Source of the DNA: CAZGCA01 sp964524145
GTDB taxonomy: Bacteria > Hydrogenedentota > CAZGCA01
Reading direction: 5' to 3'
Assembly (NCBI GenBank): GCA_964524145.1
Contig: CAZGCA010000112.1
Span: 1 to 13,990, forward strand
DNA length: 13,990 nt
Both the position numbers and the translations under genes were made by a program. The notes below the pieces were generated by a model. It had not been told where the DNA came from. It ran no database searches and saw nothing but the letters and a program-made list of their open reading frames with translations. This document shows, piece after piece, positions 7,459 to 13,990 of this stretch (positions within the stretch are counted from its first letter, which is position 1; every line of letters starts with the position of its first letter).

Positions 7459-8784
7459 CTATTCGGCTGCCAGGCTCGCGCAAACGAGCTCGTCATCGTT
7501 TCGCGCAAAGACGTGCTTGTACGCAAACGCCGGGTGCGACCAGCAGACGCCGGTGCCTGACCGCATCAACTGCCCTTTGGTCGGTTCAATAAGTTTCGCC
7601 CGGCTGATCTCGCGAAACCCTTTGGGCGAAAGTTCCGCAATGATCAGCTCGCCTGCCTCGTTGAACAGCCACACAAGATCGCCGTTCCGCACCAGGTGAG
7701 CCGTGGCCCAGCGTTTCTTGGGCATCACGGTCAAATCTTCCCATACGCGATCGCCCGTGTCGGCGTTCAAACAGCGCAACTCCCCATGACTATCGACGCC
7801 GTAGATGTGGTTGTCCTTAATCAGCGGCGTACTGATCATCGCGTGGAGAGCATCGGTCTGACGTTCGTTCTCGCCGCGCCGCTGCCAGACGGTTTCAACA
7901 CCGATCGAGTCCTGGCGAAGCCGAAACATGTAGGAGCCCTCGTAGAACGACGTGAGAAAGAGCCGGTCCTGATCCACGACGGGCGTCGGCACGTTGATCA
8001 CCATCTCTTTGGGCGGAGTCGGCTGTTTCCAGTGCACCTTTCCCGTTGCGGGATCGAGCCCGGCAACGTTATCCCCGGTCCAGCAGACCAACACGCGTCG
8101 TCCGGCCTGTTCCACGACCACCGGCGCGGAATACGACGCCCGGTCGGCCAACGCACGCCACCGCTCCTCACCGGTCTGCTTGTTCCATGCGATGATGCAG
8201 GCGTTGGGACGCGCTCCGAGCTGTGCGATCACGAGTTCGCCCTCGATCAGCGGTGCCGAGGCTATGCCCCATACAGGAAGGTCGATCTCGTAGTCGGTCC
8301 CGGGGCCCTTCTTCCAGAGGAGCGATCCCGAGGCGGCATCGAGACACCGGAAGTGGCCCATAGTGCCGAGAGCATACGCGCGTCCGTCGTCAATGGTGAC
8401 CGAGGCCCGAGGACCGTCCTGATAGCCCACTTGCGAGTATCTGCATTCATACTCGTGAATCCAGAGTCTTGTCCCGGTCGCGGCATCGAAACAGAGAACG
8501 CGTTCCTTGTCAGCGGGCTTCGTGACGCGATCGGTCACGTATACCCGGCCACCGGCCACCGTCGGCCCCGAATAGCCGTTCGACACCGGCACCCGCCATT
8601 TGAGTTCGAGTTGCGGTCCCGGGAACGAATCGATGATGCCCGTCTCACGCCACACGCCGTCGCGGGTCGGGCCGCGCCACTGAGGCCATTCGTCAGCCGA
8701 CACACACCGGGTCGAGATTACCGTGCAGACGGCTATCGACACTGCAGCAATGCGAAGGACGGTCGAGATGCGAGCACGATTCAT
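7459..8784 (-). CDS. Secreted PQQ-like (BamB-like) beta-propeller protein
   Basis: The product is 441 residues from ATG 8784. Residues 1-30 form a signal peptide ending CVSA before DEWPQWRGPTRDG, the canonical opening of this family. Five blade ends are visible: DAATGTRLW, DAASGSLLW, NKQTGEERW, DPATGKVHW and NADTGDRVW. It should be a periplasmic propeller used for binding rather than catalysis. The start codon overlaps the stop of the upstream gene in the sequence ATGA (8781-8784), a classic sign of translational coupling, so the two products are probably made together. It converges with the plus-strand propeller gene. The start is well supported by the overlap and the signal peptide. Confidence 0.93.
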   Translation of the reverse strand: MNRARISTVLRIAAVSIAVCTVISTRCVSADEWPQWRGPTRDGVWRETGIIDSFPGPQLELKWRVPVSNGYSGPTVAGGRVYVTDRVTKPADKERVLCFDAATGTRLWIHEYECRYSQVGYQDGPRASVTIDDGRAYALGTMGHFRCLDAASGSLLWKKGPGTDYEIDLPVWGIASAPLIEGELVIAQLGARPNACIIAWNKQTGEERWRALADRASYSAPVVVEQAGRRVLVCWTGDNVAGLDPATGKVHWKQPTPPKEMVINVPTPVVDQDRLFLTSFYEGSYMFRLRQDSIGVETVWQRRGENERQTDALHAMISTPLIKDNHIYGVDSHGELRCLNADTGDRVWEDLTVMPKKRWATAHLVRNGDLVWLFNEAGELIIAELSPKGFREISRAKLIEPTKGQLMRSGTGVCWSHPAFAYKHVFARNDDELVCASLAAE

Positions 8785-10304
8785 TGTTGTTCCACCGCGT
8801 AGAGCTGTTTCTGTGACATTATGTAGAGCACACCGTTGGCGGCGACTGGCGTGCTTGAAGCGGGTGTGCGAAGCCGGACGGTAGCGAGTACGCGCTTGTC
8901 CTTCTCCGCAGCGAGAATACAGATATCGCCGCGCCGCGAGCCGACATACACCTTGCCGTCCGCCACCAGCGTTGACCCCCAGATCTCCCCACGCATCTCA
9001 TGGGTCCAGTACGGCCGGCCGGTCTCGGCGTCCACGCAGTGGACGTTGCCTCCGCAATCGGCGACGAAGACAAGACCGTTCCAGATCGACGGGGTCGAGC
9101 AACAGTGAAGCTCGAGCGGATACGACCACAACTCGCCTGAACCAGTGATGTCGCCGGTCTGTGTCGCATCGATACATTTGAGCCATGCCTCGTTCTTGCC
9201 CCACCAGATATCGCCGCCGCAGGTCAGGTAGACACGGTTCCCGTGGAAGACAGGCATGCTCTTTATGTTGCTGGGGCTCTCGTGCCGGTTCTCGATGTAC
9301 CGATGAACGTCTTCCTTGGGTGCCGACGGGTCGCAGTCGAACCGCCAGACACGTTTCAGGCTGCGGACCGGCTCGGGGTTTGCGGGCGGACGGAGCGCCT
9401 CGAACGCGTAGCACACGCCGTCGCCGCCGCCGAAGAAGATCCGTTTCTGGCCGTTGACCTCTCCCAGCGCAGGCGAGGACCAGGTCGAGTGAAATATTCG
9501 CGGCCCGATCCCTTCGCCGTCTCGCGCGACAAGTTGTCCGGTTGCCTTATCCACCACAATCAGGCTGGGCGCGTCCGGCCGGCGAATCTTGCGGTGTGTG
9601 TTGTCGACACCGTTGCACGTGTTGAGATAGAGGTAGGGTCCGTCCAGCAGGATCGAGCTGTGCGCGGAATCGTGCGGGTACATGCCGACTTCGGACCGCA
9701 TGTCGAGCAACCAGATGATGTCGGCATCCATCTCGCTGACTTCCATGGGGGCTTCGTCAGCGGGGACCATATGCCGGCCTTCATCGTGGTACGGGCCGTC
9801 GTTGCCGTCGGCCTGACCATTCAGATCGAGACAGACGACCTCGAACCGATTGGTGACGGCGTAGACGCGGTCCCCGTCGACGGTAGGCGGTGAGCAGATC
9901 GCGATCATCGGCCAGTCCTTGTACTTGTCGCCTCCTTCTATCCGAGGCACGACCAGTTGCCAGCACAGGCTTCCGTCCGTTTCGTTCAGACAGAGCAGAA
10001 CGCCGCGGTCGCCCCGGTGGCGAGGGTCCCGCCGCTTGGTGTTGTTCGCCCCGATCAGCACCTTGCCACCGGCCACGACGGGCGACCCATACGCGTTATT
10101 GCCCAGGGAAACCGACCACTTGATATTCGTGCCGGTGGCGGGATCGAACGATTCCGGAAGACCGGTTTCACCCGAGACCATGTTGCGCGAGTGTCGTTCT
10201 CCCCACTGCGGCCGGTCTGCGGCTTGGGCGAGTCTCGAGAAGCAGCACACAGCCACTAGTACAGCTACAACAATCGGCCGGATGAAGCGCGGGCACGGTT
10301 TCAC
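8781..10304 (-). CDS. Secreted PQQ-like beta-propeller protein, longer variant
   Basis: The product is 507 residues from GTG 10304. This start has AAAGGG at nine bases and yields a proper signal peptide (FIRPIVVAVLVAV core, LAQA before ADRPQWG); the frame is open further upstream but only with a weak TTG. The opening RPQWGERHSRNMVS departs from the WRGPxRDG motif of its paralogues. It is about 100 residues longer, with extra loops such as the acidic stretch around DEAPMEVSEMDADIIWLLD. Blade ends include NETDGSLCW, GSGELW and DAETGRPYW. The resemblance is to the PQQ-binding-like proteins annotated in Planctomycetes, so a periplasmic location is expected. It is translationally coupled to the next gene by ATGA overlap. 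A perfect inverted repeat lies 63-84 bases upstream and may take part in its control. Confidence 0.9.
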   Translation of the reverse strand: MKPCPRFIRPIVVAVLVAVCCFSRLAQAADRPQWGERHSRNMVSGETGLPESFDPATGTNIKWSVSLGNNAYGSPVVAGGKVLIGANNTKRRDPRHRGDRGVLLCLNETDGSLCWQLVVPRIEGGDKYKDWPMIAICSPPTVDGDRVYAVTNRFEVVCLDLNGQADGNDGPYHDEGRHMVPADEAPMEVSEMDADIIWLLDMRSEVGMYPHDSAHSSILLDGPYLYLNTCNGVDNTHRKIRRPDAPSLIVVDKATGQLVARDGEGIGPRIFHSTWSSPALGEVNGQKRIFFGGGDGVCYAFEALRPPANPEPVRSLKRVWRFDCDPSAPKEDVHRYIENRHESPSNIKSMPVFHGNRVYLTCGGDIWWGKNEAWLKCIDATQTGDITGSGELWSYPLELHCCSTPSIWNGLVFVADCGGNVHCVDAETGRPYWTHEMRGEIWGSTLVADGKVYVGSRRGDICILAAEKDKRVLATVRLRTPASSTPVAANGVLYIMSQKQLYAVEQQ

Positions 10305-10313
10305 TCTATAGAT

Positions 10314-10319
10314 CCCTTT
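10314..10319 (-). promoter_or_regulatory. Ribosome binding site for the GTG start at 10304
   Basis: On the minus strand AAAGGG is followed by nine bases and GTG. It decides against longer upstream starts, which would place the signal peptide core more than 40 residues inside the protein. Confidence 0.5.
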
Positions 10320-10366
10320 CAACGATAGGCCGAACACTTGTCCAGCCGATAAGCTTCTCGAGACGT

Positions 10367-10388
10367 CACAACGACTGGTATCGTTGTG
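10367..10388. repeat. Perfect 8-bp inverted repeat upstream of the long propeller gene
   Basis: CACAACGA, a six-base spacer CTGGTA, and TCGTTGTG. It is non-coding and lies in the 211-base gap between two minus-strand propeller genes. It could be an operator or a hairpin in the leader RNA; no T-run follows, so a terminator is less likely. Confidence 0.5.
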
Positions 10389-10515
10389 CCACTGACTAAA
10401 GTACAACAGGCCTCCGTAGGCAGCGAACTGACTCCACCTTCAATATGACCCGCCGTGTTGAGCGTAGAGAACGGTCGCTCTTGGGCCCGAAGCGTTTGCG
10501 CATACTCCGCGCCGG

Positions 10516-11754
10516 CTACCCCCCGTCGATCGTCAGCAGCGCCACCGTCTCCTCGTCCTTCACAAAGATCCTGTTCCCTGCGATCACGGGGTGCGCGTAG
10601 GCCGGCGTGTCGGCGACCCTGATCGTGGCCAGCTCGGTGTATTCCTTGTCGCTGGGTTTGAAGGCGATCAGTTCCGAGCTGCTCGGCAGAGCCAGGATGA
10701 CGGAGCCGGCATCGACAATGGCCGCAAACCCGCCGCGATCGCGCCGGGTCGCGTCGGTCCAGGCTGTCTGGCCGGTGACAGCGTTGATGCAGAAGAGATT
10801 ACCGCTGTTCGACAGGCCGAAAAGCAGGCCGTCTTTGAGCACCGGCGTGTTGAACTGCGGGGCGAGCTCCGGGTTGCTCCAAAGCTCTTTTGCAGAGAAG
10901 CCGCCCGCCTGCTTCTCGATCTTCACGGCTTTGGCGCCCCGGCCCGCGCCCGTATAGATCACCGTTTGCCCGTCGACGATCGGGGTGGCCGCGTTGTAAG
11001 CCCTTCTCTGCGGCGCAAACGGGAGTTGCCACAGGAGGGCTCCATCGGCCAACCCAACCCCCACGATGCTCTTCTCGGTCAACGTCACGATCTGCTTTGT
11101 GCCGTCCACCGTCAACACAACCGGCGAGGCATACTCTGGGCCTTCGCCGGCCCACTGCCATTTCTTGTCGCCGGTGGCCAAATCGAACGCTATAATCGCC
11201 CCATTGCCCTTTCCGCCGAGGTGCGCGACGCACATTCCGTCGACGATAATCGGCGACATGGCCGTGAAAAACTGTGGCACCACCTTCGGGAACTCGTCAT
11301 TGCGCCAGGCCTCTTTGCCGGTGGCGGCGTCCAGACAGGAGAGAACACCGCCGACGCCCAGCGTGACGACCTTTCCGTCCGCGACCGCAGGCGAGCTTCT
11401 GGGACCCGGGTGCCGGGCGGCTGCACCGGTCACGGCTTGTGCGGCGTACGTGTTACGCCAGAGTTCGTTCCCGGTGTCGGCGTCCAGGCACAGCGTAACC
11501 TCGTCGTCCCCTTGCCGTGTAAAGACATAGAGCTTGTCGCCGACCAGTGCCGGCGTTGCATCGCCGGCGCCGACCGTCACTTTCCACTTCTGTGTCAGTT
11601 CTTTGGGCCAGGTCTCGGGCGCAGTGAACCCCGCTACCTCGCCGTCTCGGTTGGCCCCCCGCCACTGGGGCCAATCCTGCGCGAAGGCGCAGGTCGCGCC
11701 GATCAGAACCAGAGCTGCCACAACCGCGATCATCGACAGACTTGCGTTTTTCAT
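10516..11754 (-). CDS. Secreted PQQ-like (BamB-like) beta-propeller protein
   Basis: The product is 412 residues from ATG 11754, which has AAAGGGAG upstream and a textbook signal peptide (MKNASLSMIAVVAALVLIGA, then TCAFA before QDWPQWRGANRDG at about 26-38). An open frame extends 39 codons further but adds only non-signal sequence. Five regular blade ends are seen: DADTGNELW, DAATGKEAW, DLATGDKKW, LADGALLW and NAVTGQTAW. It is the most regular member of the family here and close in length to BamB. A periplasmic or outer-surface binding role is expected. It lies upstream of the long propeller gene on the same strand with 211 bases between, so it may be a separate unit. No convincing promoter was seen in the roughly 250 bases upstream. 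Confidence 0.93.
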   Translation of the reverse strand: MKNASLSMIAVVAALVLIGATCAFAQDWPQWRGANRDGEVAGFTAPETWPKELTQKWKVTVGAGDATPALVGDKLYVFTRQGDDEVTLCLDADTGNELWRNTYAAQAVTGAAARHPGPRSSPAVADGKVVTLGVGGVLSCLDAATGKEAWRNDEFPKVVPQFFTAMSPIIVDGMCVAHLGGKGNGAIIAFDLATGDKKWQWAGEGPEYASPVVLTVDGTKQIVTLTEKSIVGVGLADGALLWQLPFAPQRRAYNAATPIVDGQTVIYTGAGRGAKAVKIEKQAGGFSAKELWSNPELAPQFNTPVLKDGLLFGLSNSGNLFCINAVTGQTAWTDATRRDRGGFAAIVDAGSVILALPSSSELIAFKPSDKEYTELATIRVADTPAYAHPVIAGNRIFVKDEETVALLTIDGG

Positions 11755-12092
11755 GGTGTCTCCCTTTCTTCCCGTTGGCAGGGCTTCCCCCGATAGGATC
11801 CGGGGACTCAGCCGCGAACACCTTCTTTCGGTTACGATCGTCTGCATCGCGGTCTGTCTAAGGCCTGCCACTCTCCCTCCTTCTTTCTTGACATCGTTTT
11901 CTTTGCAGCGCGAAACCGAGGCAAGAACCTTGCTGAAGTGGGCCGCTGATCAGGCTATCCGAGGGTTCTTGACGGGGCCTCGCTAGTTACTGTCGATGGT
12001 AGCGGAATCTCCCCGAACAAGTCAAGCAGCGCTTGGGGGAGAAGTTCTCGGGGGCGGTCACCAAGCGGATCGCTGACGACTGAAAAAAGCTC

Positions 12093-12121
12093 TTGACAGC
12101 TGTATCATGGTTTGGTATACT
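12093..12121 (+). promoter_or_regulatory. Near-consensus sigma70 promoter of the prepilin gene
   Basis: TTGACA (12093-12098), a spacer of exactly 17 bases, then TATACT (12116-12121). The -35 box is perfect and the -10 differs from TATAAT at one base. Start of transcription would be near 12128, giving a leader of about 105 bases. The sequence predicts strong expression. Confidence 0.75.
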
Positions 12122-12134
12122 AATACCTGGTATT
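12114..12134. promoter_or_regulatory. Palindromic GGTAT array over the -10 box and start site (candidate operator)
   Basis: GGTAT (12114-12118), ATACC (12123-12127) and GGTAT (12129-12133) alternate in orientation. AATACC-T-GGTATT at 12122-12134 is a perfect palindrome of 13 bases. Such symmetry overlapping the -10 element and start is what a repressor site looks like; the protein that would bind is not identified. Confidence 0.4.
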
Positions 12135-12232
12135 GTTACTTTGGGAGTGGGTAGTAAGGCTGCGGTGGCCACAGGCCGCTTGAAACGGGAAATACGGCTC
12201 GTTCTCCAGGGCCGGAAAGGAAAGATGTCATC

Positions 12233-13237
12233 ATGAAAAGATCCGGATTTACATTGATCGAGCTCCTCGTCGTTATTGCAATTATCGGGATACTCGCGGC
12301 TATTTTGCTGCCAGCCCTGGCCCGGGCGCGGGAAGCAGCGAGACGTGCATCCTGCGCAAACAACCTCAAACAGATGGGTCTTGTGTTTAAGATGTACGCC
12401 AACGAGTGGAACGGGAAGTTTCCCAGCTTGCAGGCGGGGTACTTGCCCTATCGCGCTGTGCATAGGCGGGCCCCGACTCTGGAGCTGGCGCCGAATATGT
12501 TCGCGCTATATCCCGACTACCTAACCGATGGCAAGGTACTGGTGTGCCCGTCGGACGAGGATGCGGGCATGGCAGACGCACGGTTCCATAGCGGGGGCAA
12601 ACTGTGCATAGGCAGTTATACGGTGCCATCCTCGGATATTGGACAGAAGTGTGCCAGCGCAACCGACATGAGCTATGCGTACTTTGGCTGGGTGTTGGAC
12701 CGCTACGCCCCAAGTTACGGAGAGATTGATTTCTCCTCGGTGGCGGCCATTCTCGGCGCACAGATGGGGGGTCTGCCCATCCCGCCCGATTCGATGGGGC
12801 CGCCCCAACTGGTGGCGGCGATAGGAGCGCTTTTCACCCCTGATGTACTTATGGCAATGGCCCTCGGCAAGGACAGCGTGCCGCCCGAACTGGCGCGCAG
12901 AATGTACGCCGTGTTCGACGGCGACCTCGATGTGGGCGGCGGCCTTGGCAATGGCGGGGGCGCCACCCTTTACCGGCTCCGGGAAGGCATCGAGCGCTTC
13001 ATGATAACGGACATCAACAACCCGGCCGGCAGCGCCCAAGCGCAAAGTGAACTGCCGATCATGTTCGATCAGGTTGCCACGGTACCGAGCGCGTATAACC
13101 ATATTCCGGGCGGTTCCAATGTGCTGTTCATGGATGGGCACGTGGAATTCCAGCTCTATGCGGAAAACGGCGAAGGGATACCCAACAAGCTAGTCGCCAA
13201 TGCGCTGGGCCTTCTGTCGGGGCTGTTTACGGATTGA
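12233..13237 (+). CDS. Type II secretion/type IV pilin-like prepilin with C-terminal H-x-PGG...DG motif
   Basis: The product is 334 residues. It opens with a class III leader MKRSG, cut before FTLIELLVVIAIIGI; Glu at mature position 5 is present. The hydrophobic helix runs to about residue 30 and is followed by the charged ARAREAARRASCANNLKQMG segment, typical of the large prepilin family of Planctomycetota, Lentisphaerota and Hydrogenedentota. Near residues 290-302 HIPGGSNVLFMDGHVEF carries the family's C-terminal H-x-DG signature. The middle (about 165-255) has a Gly/Pro-rich, hydrophobic section (LGAQMGGLPIPPDSMGPP) and a tail NALGLLSGLFTD. It should be processed by a prepilin peptidase at the inner membrane and enter a pseudopilus or surface fibre. 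The start is fixed by the leader; AAAGGA lies 11 bases upstream. It is monocistronic with a strong promoter. Confidence 0.95.
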   Translation: MKRSGFTLIELLVVIAIIGILAAILLPALARAREAARRASCANNLKQMGLVFKMYANEWNGKFPSLQAGYLPYRAVHRRAPTLELAPNMFALYPDYLTDGKVLVCPSDEDAGMADARFHSGGKLCIGSYTVPSSDIGQKCASATDMSYAYFGWVLDRYAPSYGEIDFSSVAAILGAQMGGLPIPPDSMGPPQLVAAIGALFTPDVLMAMALGKDSVPPELARRMYAVFDGDLDVGGGLGNGGGATLYRLREGIERFMITDINNPAGSAQAQSELPIMFDQVATVPSAYNHIPGGSNVLFMDGHVEFQLYAENGEGIPNKLVANALGLLSGLFTD

Positions 13238-13393
13238 TTGCCTCCCTTCCCGTTTCGTCTCTGGGCTCGGGCAGGAACGTAGAATCCGCGTGTTAGCTGG
13301 GGGAGTAACCGGGTAACAGGTTAGTTCATTCCGGCCCTTGATTCTAGGCCTTATCCTCCGTGTTATTTGACACAAACATACAAAACATAGGCA

Positions 13394-13421
13394 AAACATA
13401 GGGACAGTCACCTGGTTTTCT
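13394..13421. repeat. Left arm of a perfect 28-bp inverted repeat around the transposase remnant
   Basis: This arm begins AAACATAGGGACAGTCACC and is matched base for base by the reverse complement of 13721-13748. Two further AAACATA-type words sit just outside (13374-13390). It contains the same core as the orphan end at 4827-4839. Confidence 0.9.
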
Positions 13422-13455
13422 TGAGTCTTGGAGCATGATTTGCTAGAGTGTGCCC

Positions 13456-13734
13456 ATGGCACGCATGGCGAGGATAGTCGCGCCGGGAGAGCCTCATCAT
13501 ATCAGCCAGCGGGGAAACAACCGACAGGACGTCTTCTTTGTGGACGATGATAGGGAGACGCTCGTGTCGGCTGAGGACCAGGAGGAACTCCGGCAGATTC
13601 GTTTGAAGACGCGTACCGGACGGCCGCTTGCGAGCGACAGTTTCGCAAGCAAGTTGGAAGGCATGCTCGGACGGCGTATCCGCCCTCTTCCTGGCGGTCG
13701 TCCGAAGAAGGGGAGGAGACAGAAAACCAGGTGA
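13456..13734 (+). pseudogene. REP-associated tyrosine transposase (Y1/RAYT family), internally deleted
   Basis: The open frame of about 92 codons joins two ends of a RAYT-type transposase. The first part, MARIVAPGEPHHISQRGNNRQ then DVFFVDDD, is the usual N-terminus; the last part, IRLKTRTGRPLASDSF, SKLEGMLGRR and GRPKKGR, is the usual C-terminus. The middle, which normally carries the HUH metal-binding motif (PNHVHL type) and the catalytic tyrosine, is gone, with the join close to residue 34. Family members are usually 200 residues or more, so well over 100 are missing, yet the frame is kept. It cannot be catalytically active and may be a non-autonomous element moved by an intact copy elsewhere. 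The stop codon lies inside the right inverted repeat. ATG 13456 and 13465 and GTG 13450 are alternative starts. Confidence 0.8.
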
Positions 13735-13748
13735 CTGTCCCTATGTTT
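13721..13748. repeat. Right arm of a perfect 28-bp inverted repeat
   Basis: It ends GGTGACTGTCCCTATGTTT and is the exact reverse complement of 13394-13421. The TGA of the transposase remnant (13732-13734) falls within it. The element between the outer ends is about 355 bases long. Confidence 0.9.
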
Positions 13749-13810
13749 CGTCCCTATGTTTCCCATGTTTCCCCCTATGTTTCCCTATGTTTCATGTTTC
13801 TCGTATGTTT
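13743..13810. repeat. Array of seven ATGTTT words
   Basis: ATGTTT starts at 13743, 13756, 13765, 13777, 13787, 13794 and 13805, mostly preceded by CCCT or CCC. Spacing is irregular (7 to 13 bases). The first word is the tip of the right inverted repeat, so the array looks like repeated slippage or nested addition of that end. On the left side the complementary AAACAT occurs three times (13375-13399). Confidence 0.75.
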
Positions 13811-13938
13811 CGATTGAAAGCCGAGGAACGTCTCGGGAAGAGAAAGCGACGCTCGGAAAGGAGCCAAGGAAAAGAGTGATGCGCGTGCCGCCTGGGACGA
13901 GCCGAGGATAAGGAAGGGCGCCATTCCGCGTGCTTTGC

Positions 13939-13988
13939 GTGGCTTGGGCATCCTGCCCAAGGTCTCTTGGGCGAGACGCCCAAGCTAC
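13939..13988. repeat. BIME-like inverted pair of REP hairpins, each preceded by GTRG
   Basis: On the plus strand GTGG (13939-13942) is followed at once by CTTGGGCA-TCC-TGCCCAAG (13943-13961). On the minus strand GTAG (13988-13985) is followed at once by CTTGGGCG-TCT-CGCCCAAG (13984-13966). Both are perfect 8-bp stems with three-base loops. A GTRG tetranucleotide next to a short palindrome defines REP elements recognised by RAYT transposases, and inverted pairs are known as BIMEs. No gene covers this stretch. Confidence 0.7.
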
Positions 13989-13990
13989 GG

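Larger units (their letters stand above)
11755..12232. other. Divergent intergenic region with the prepilin promoter
   Basis: No gene is supported. The right third holds the prepilin promoter, a palindromic GGTAT array and a leader of about 105 bases. A small hairpin CAAGC-AGC-GCTTG lies at 12023-12035. Nothing recognisable was seen in 11755-12020 beyond the ribosome binding site of the leftward propeller gene. Confidence 0.6.

Noticed and set aside
7696..8802. A 368-codon plus-strand open frame opposite the propeller gene at 7459-8784
   Set aside because: The opposite strand encodes a clear signal peptide and PQQ-like blades; this frame is antisense shadow of GC-rich coding DNA.
10478..10496. 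Imperfect palindrome around GGGCCC as a terminator of the 10516-11754 gene
   Set aside because: It has mismatches or a bulge and no T-run on the minus strand, so a terminator call is not supported.
408..11754. PQQ-dependent dehydrogenases
   Set aside because: The propellers are 409-507 residues, well short of the usual 600 or more, and lack the extra dehydrogenase or cytochrome features; BamB-like binding propellers fit better.
10591..11796. A 401-codon plus-strand open frame opposite the propeller gene at 10516-11754
   Set aside because: Antisense shadow; the real product is on the minus strand with regular TGxxxW repeats.
11888..11893. A second TTGACA on the plus strand upstream of the prepilin
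   Set aside because: No -10-like hexamer occurs 16-18 bases downstream.
11987..12463. A 158-codon minus-strand open frame across the prepilin promoter and start
   Set aside because: It runs antisense to the strongly supported promoter and prepilin leader and shows no domain.

Overview
The window looks like a chromosomal segment from a Planctomycetota, Verrucomicrobiota/Lentisphaerota or Hydrogenedentota-type bacterium. Three things point that way: a dense family of secreted PQQ-like (BamB-like) beta-propeller proteins opening with a W-P-Q-W-R-G-P-x-R-D-G type motif, a prepilin with an FTLIE leader and a C-terminal H-x-PGG-x-N-x-L-x-x-DG signature, and REP-associated transposase debris. The exact phylum cannot be settled from this sequence alone.

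Layout, left to right. Positions 1-3280 hold three minus-strand genes, read right to left: a PQQ-like propeller with a signal peptide (1961-3280), a membrane-anchored PQQ-like propeller (408-1877) and the first 134 codons of a membrane-anchored NHL/WD-like propeller (through 404, cut by the window edge). A good sigma70-type promoter lies at 3428-3456. Positions 3535-6070 form an accessory island with a different character: an ankyrin plus helical-repeat protein (3647-4741), transposon-end-like repeats, a possible zinc-ribbon gene remnant, and a hypothetical protein whose C-terminus resembles Abi/HEPN-type proteins (5063-5998). A divergent promoter region (6063-6137) then leads to a plus-strand propeller gene (6224-7453). 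This converges with three minus-strand propeller genes (7459-8784, 8781-10304, 10516-11754); the first two overlap by four bases.

From 11755 a non-coding stretch carries a near-consensus promoter (12093-12121) overlapping a palindromic GGTAT array. It drives a type II secretion/type IV pilin-like prepilin (12233-13237). The right end is repeat territory: an internally deleted REP-associated tyrosine transposase between perfect 28-bp inverted repeats, an array of ATGTTT words, and an inverted pair of hairpins, each preceded by GTRG, which is the hallmark of REP/BIME elements.

Six full-length PQQ-like propellers and one partial NHL-like propeller share the window. Export signals or anchors on all of them imply a periplasmic or cell-surface role. 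Their substrates and partners cannot be read from the sequence. No complete enzyme of known pathway, no tRNA or rRNA and no CRISPR array was seen.
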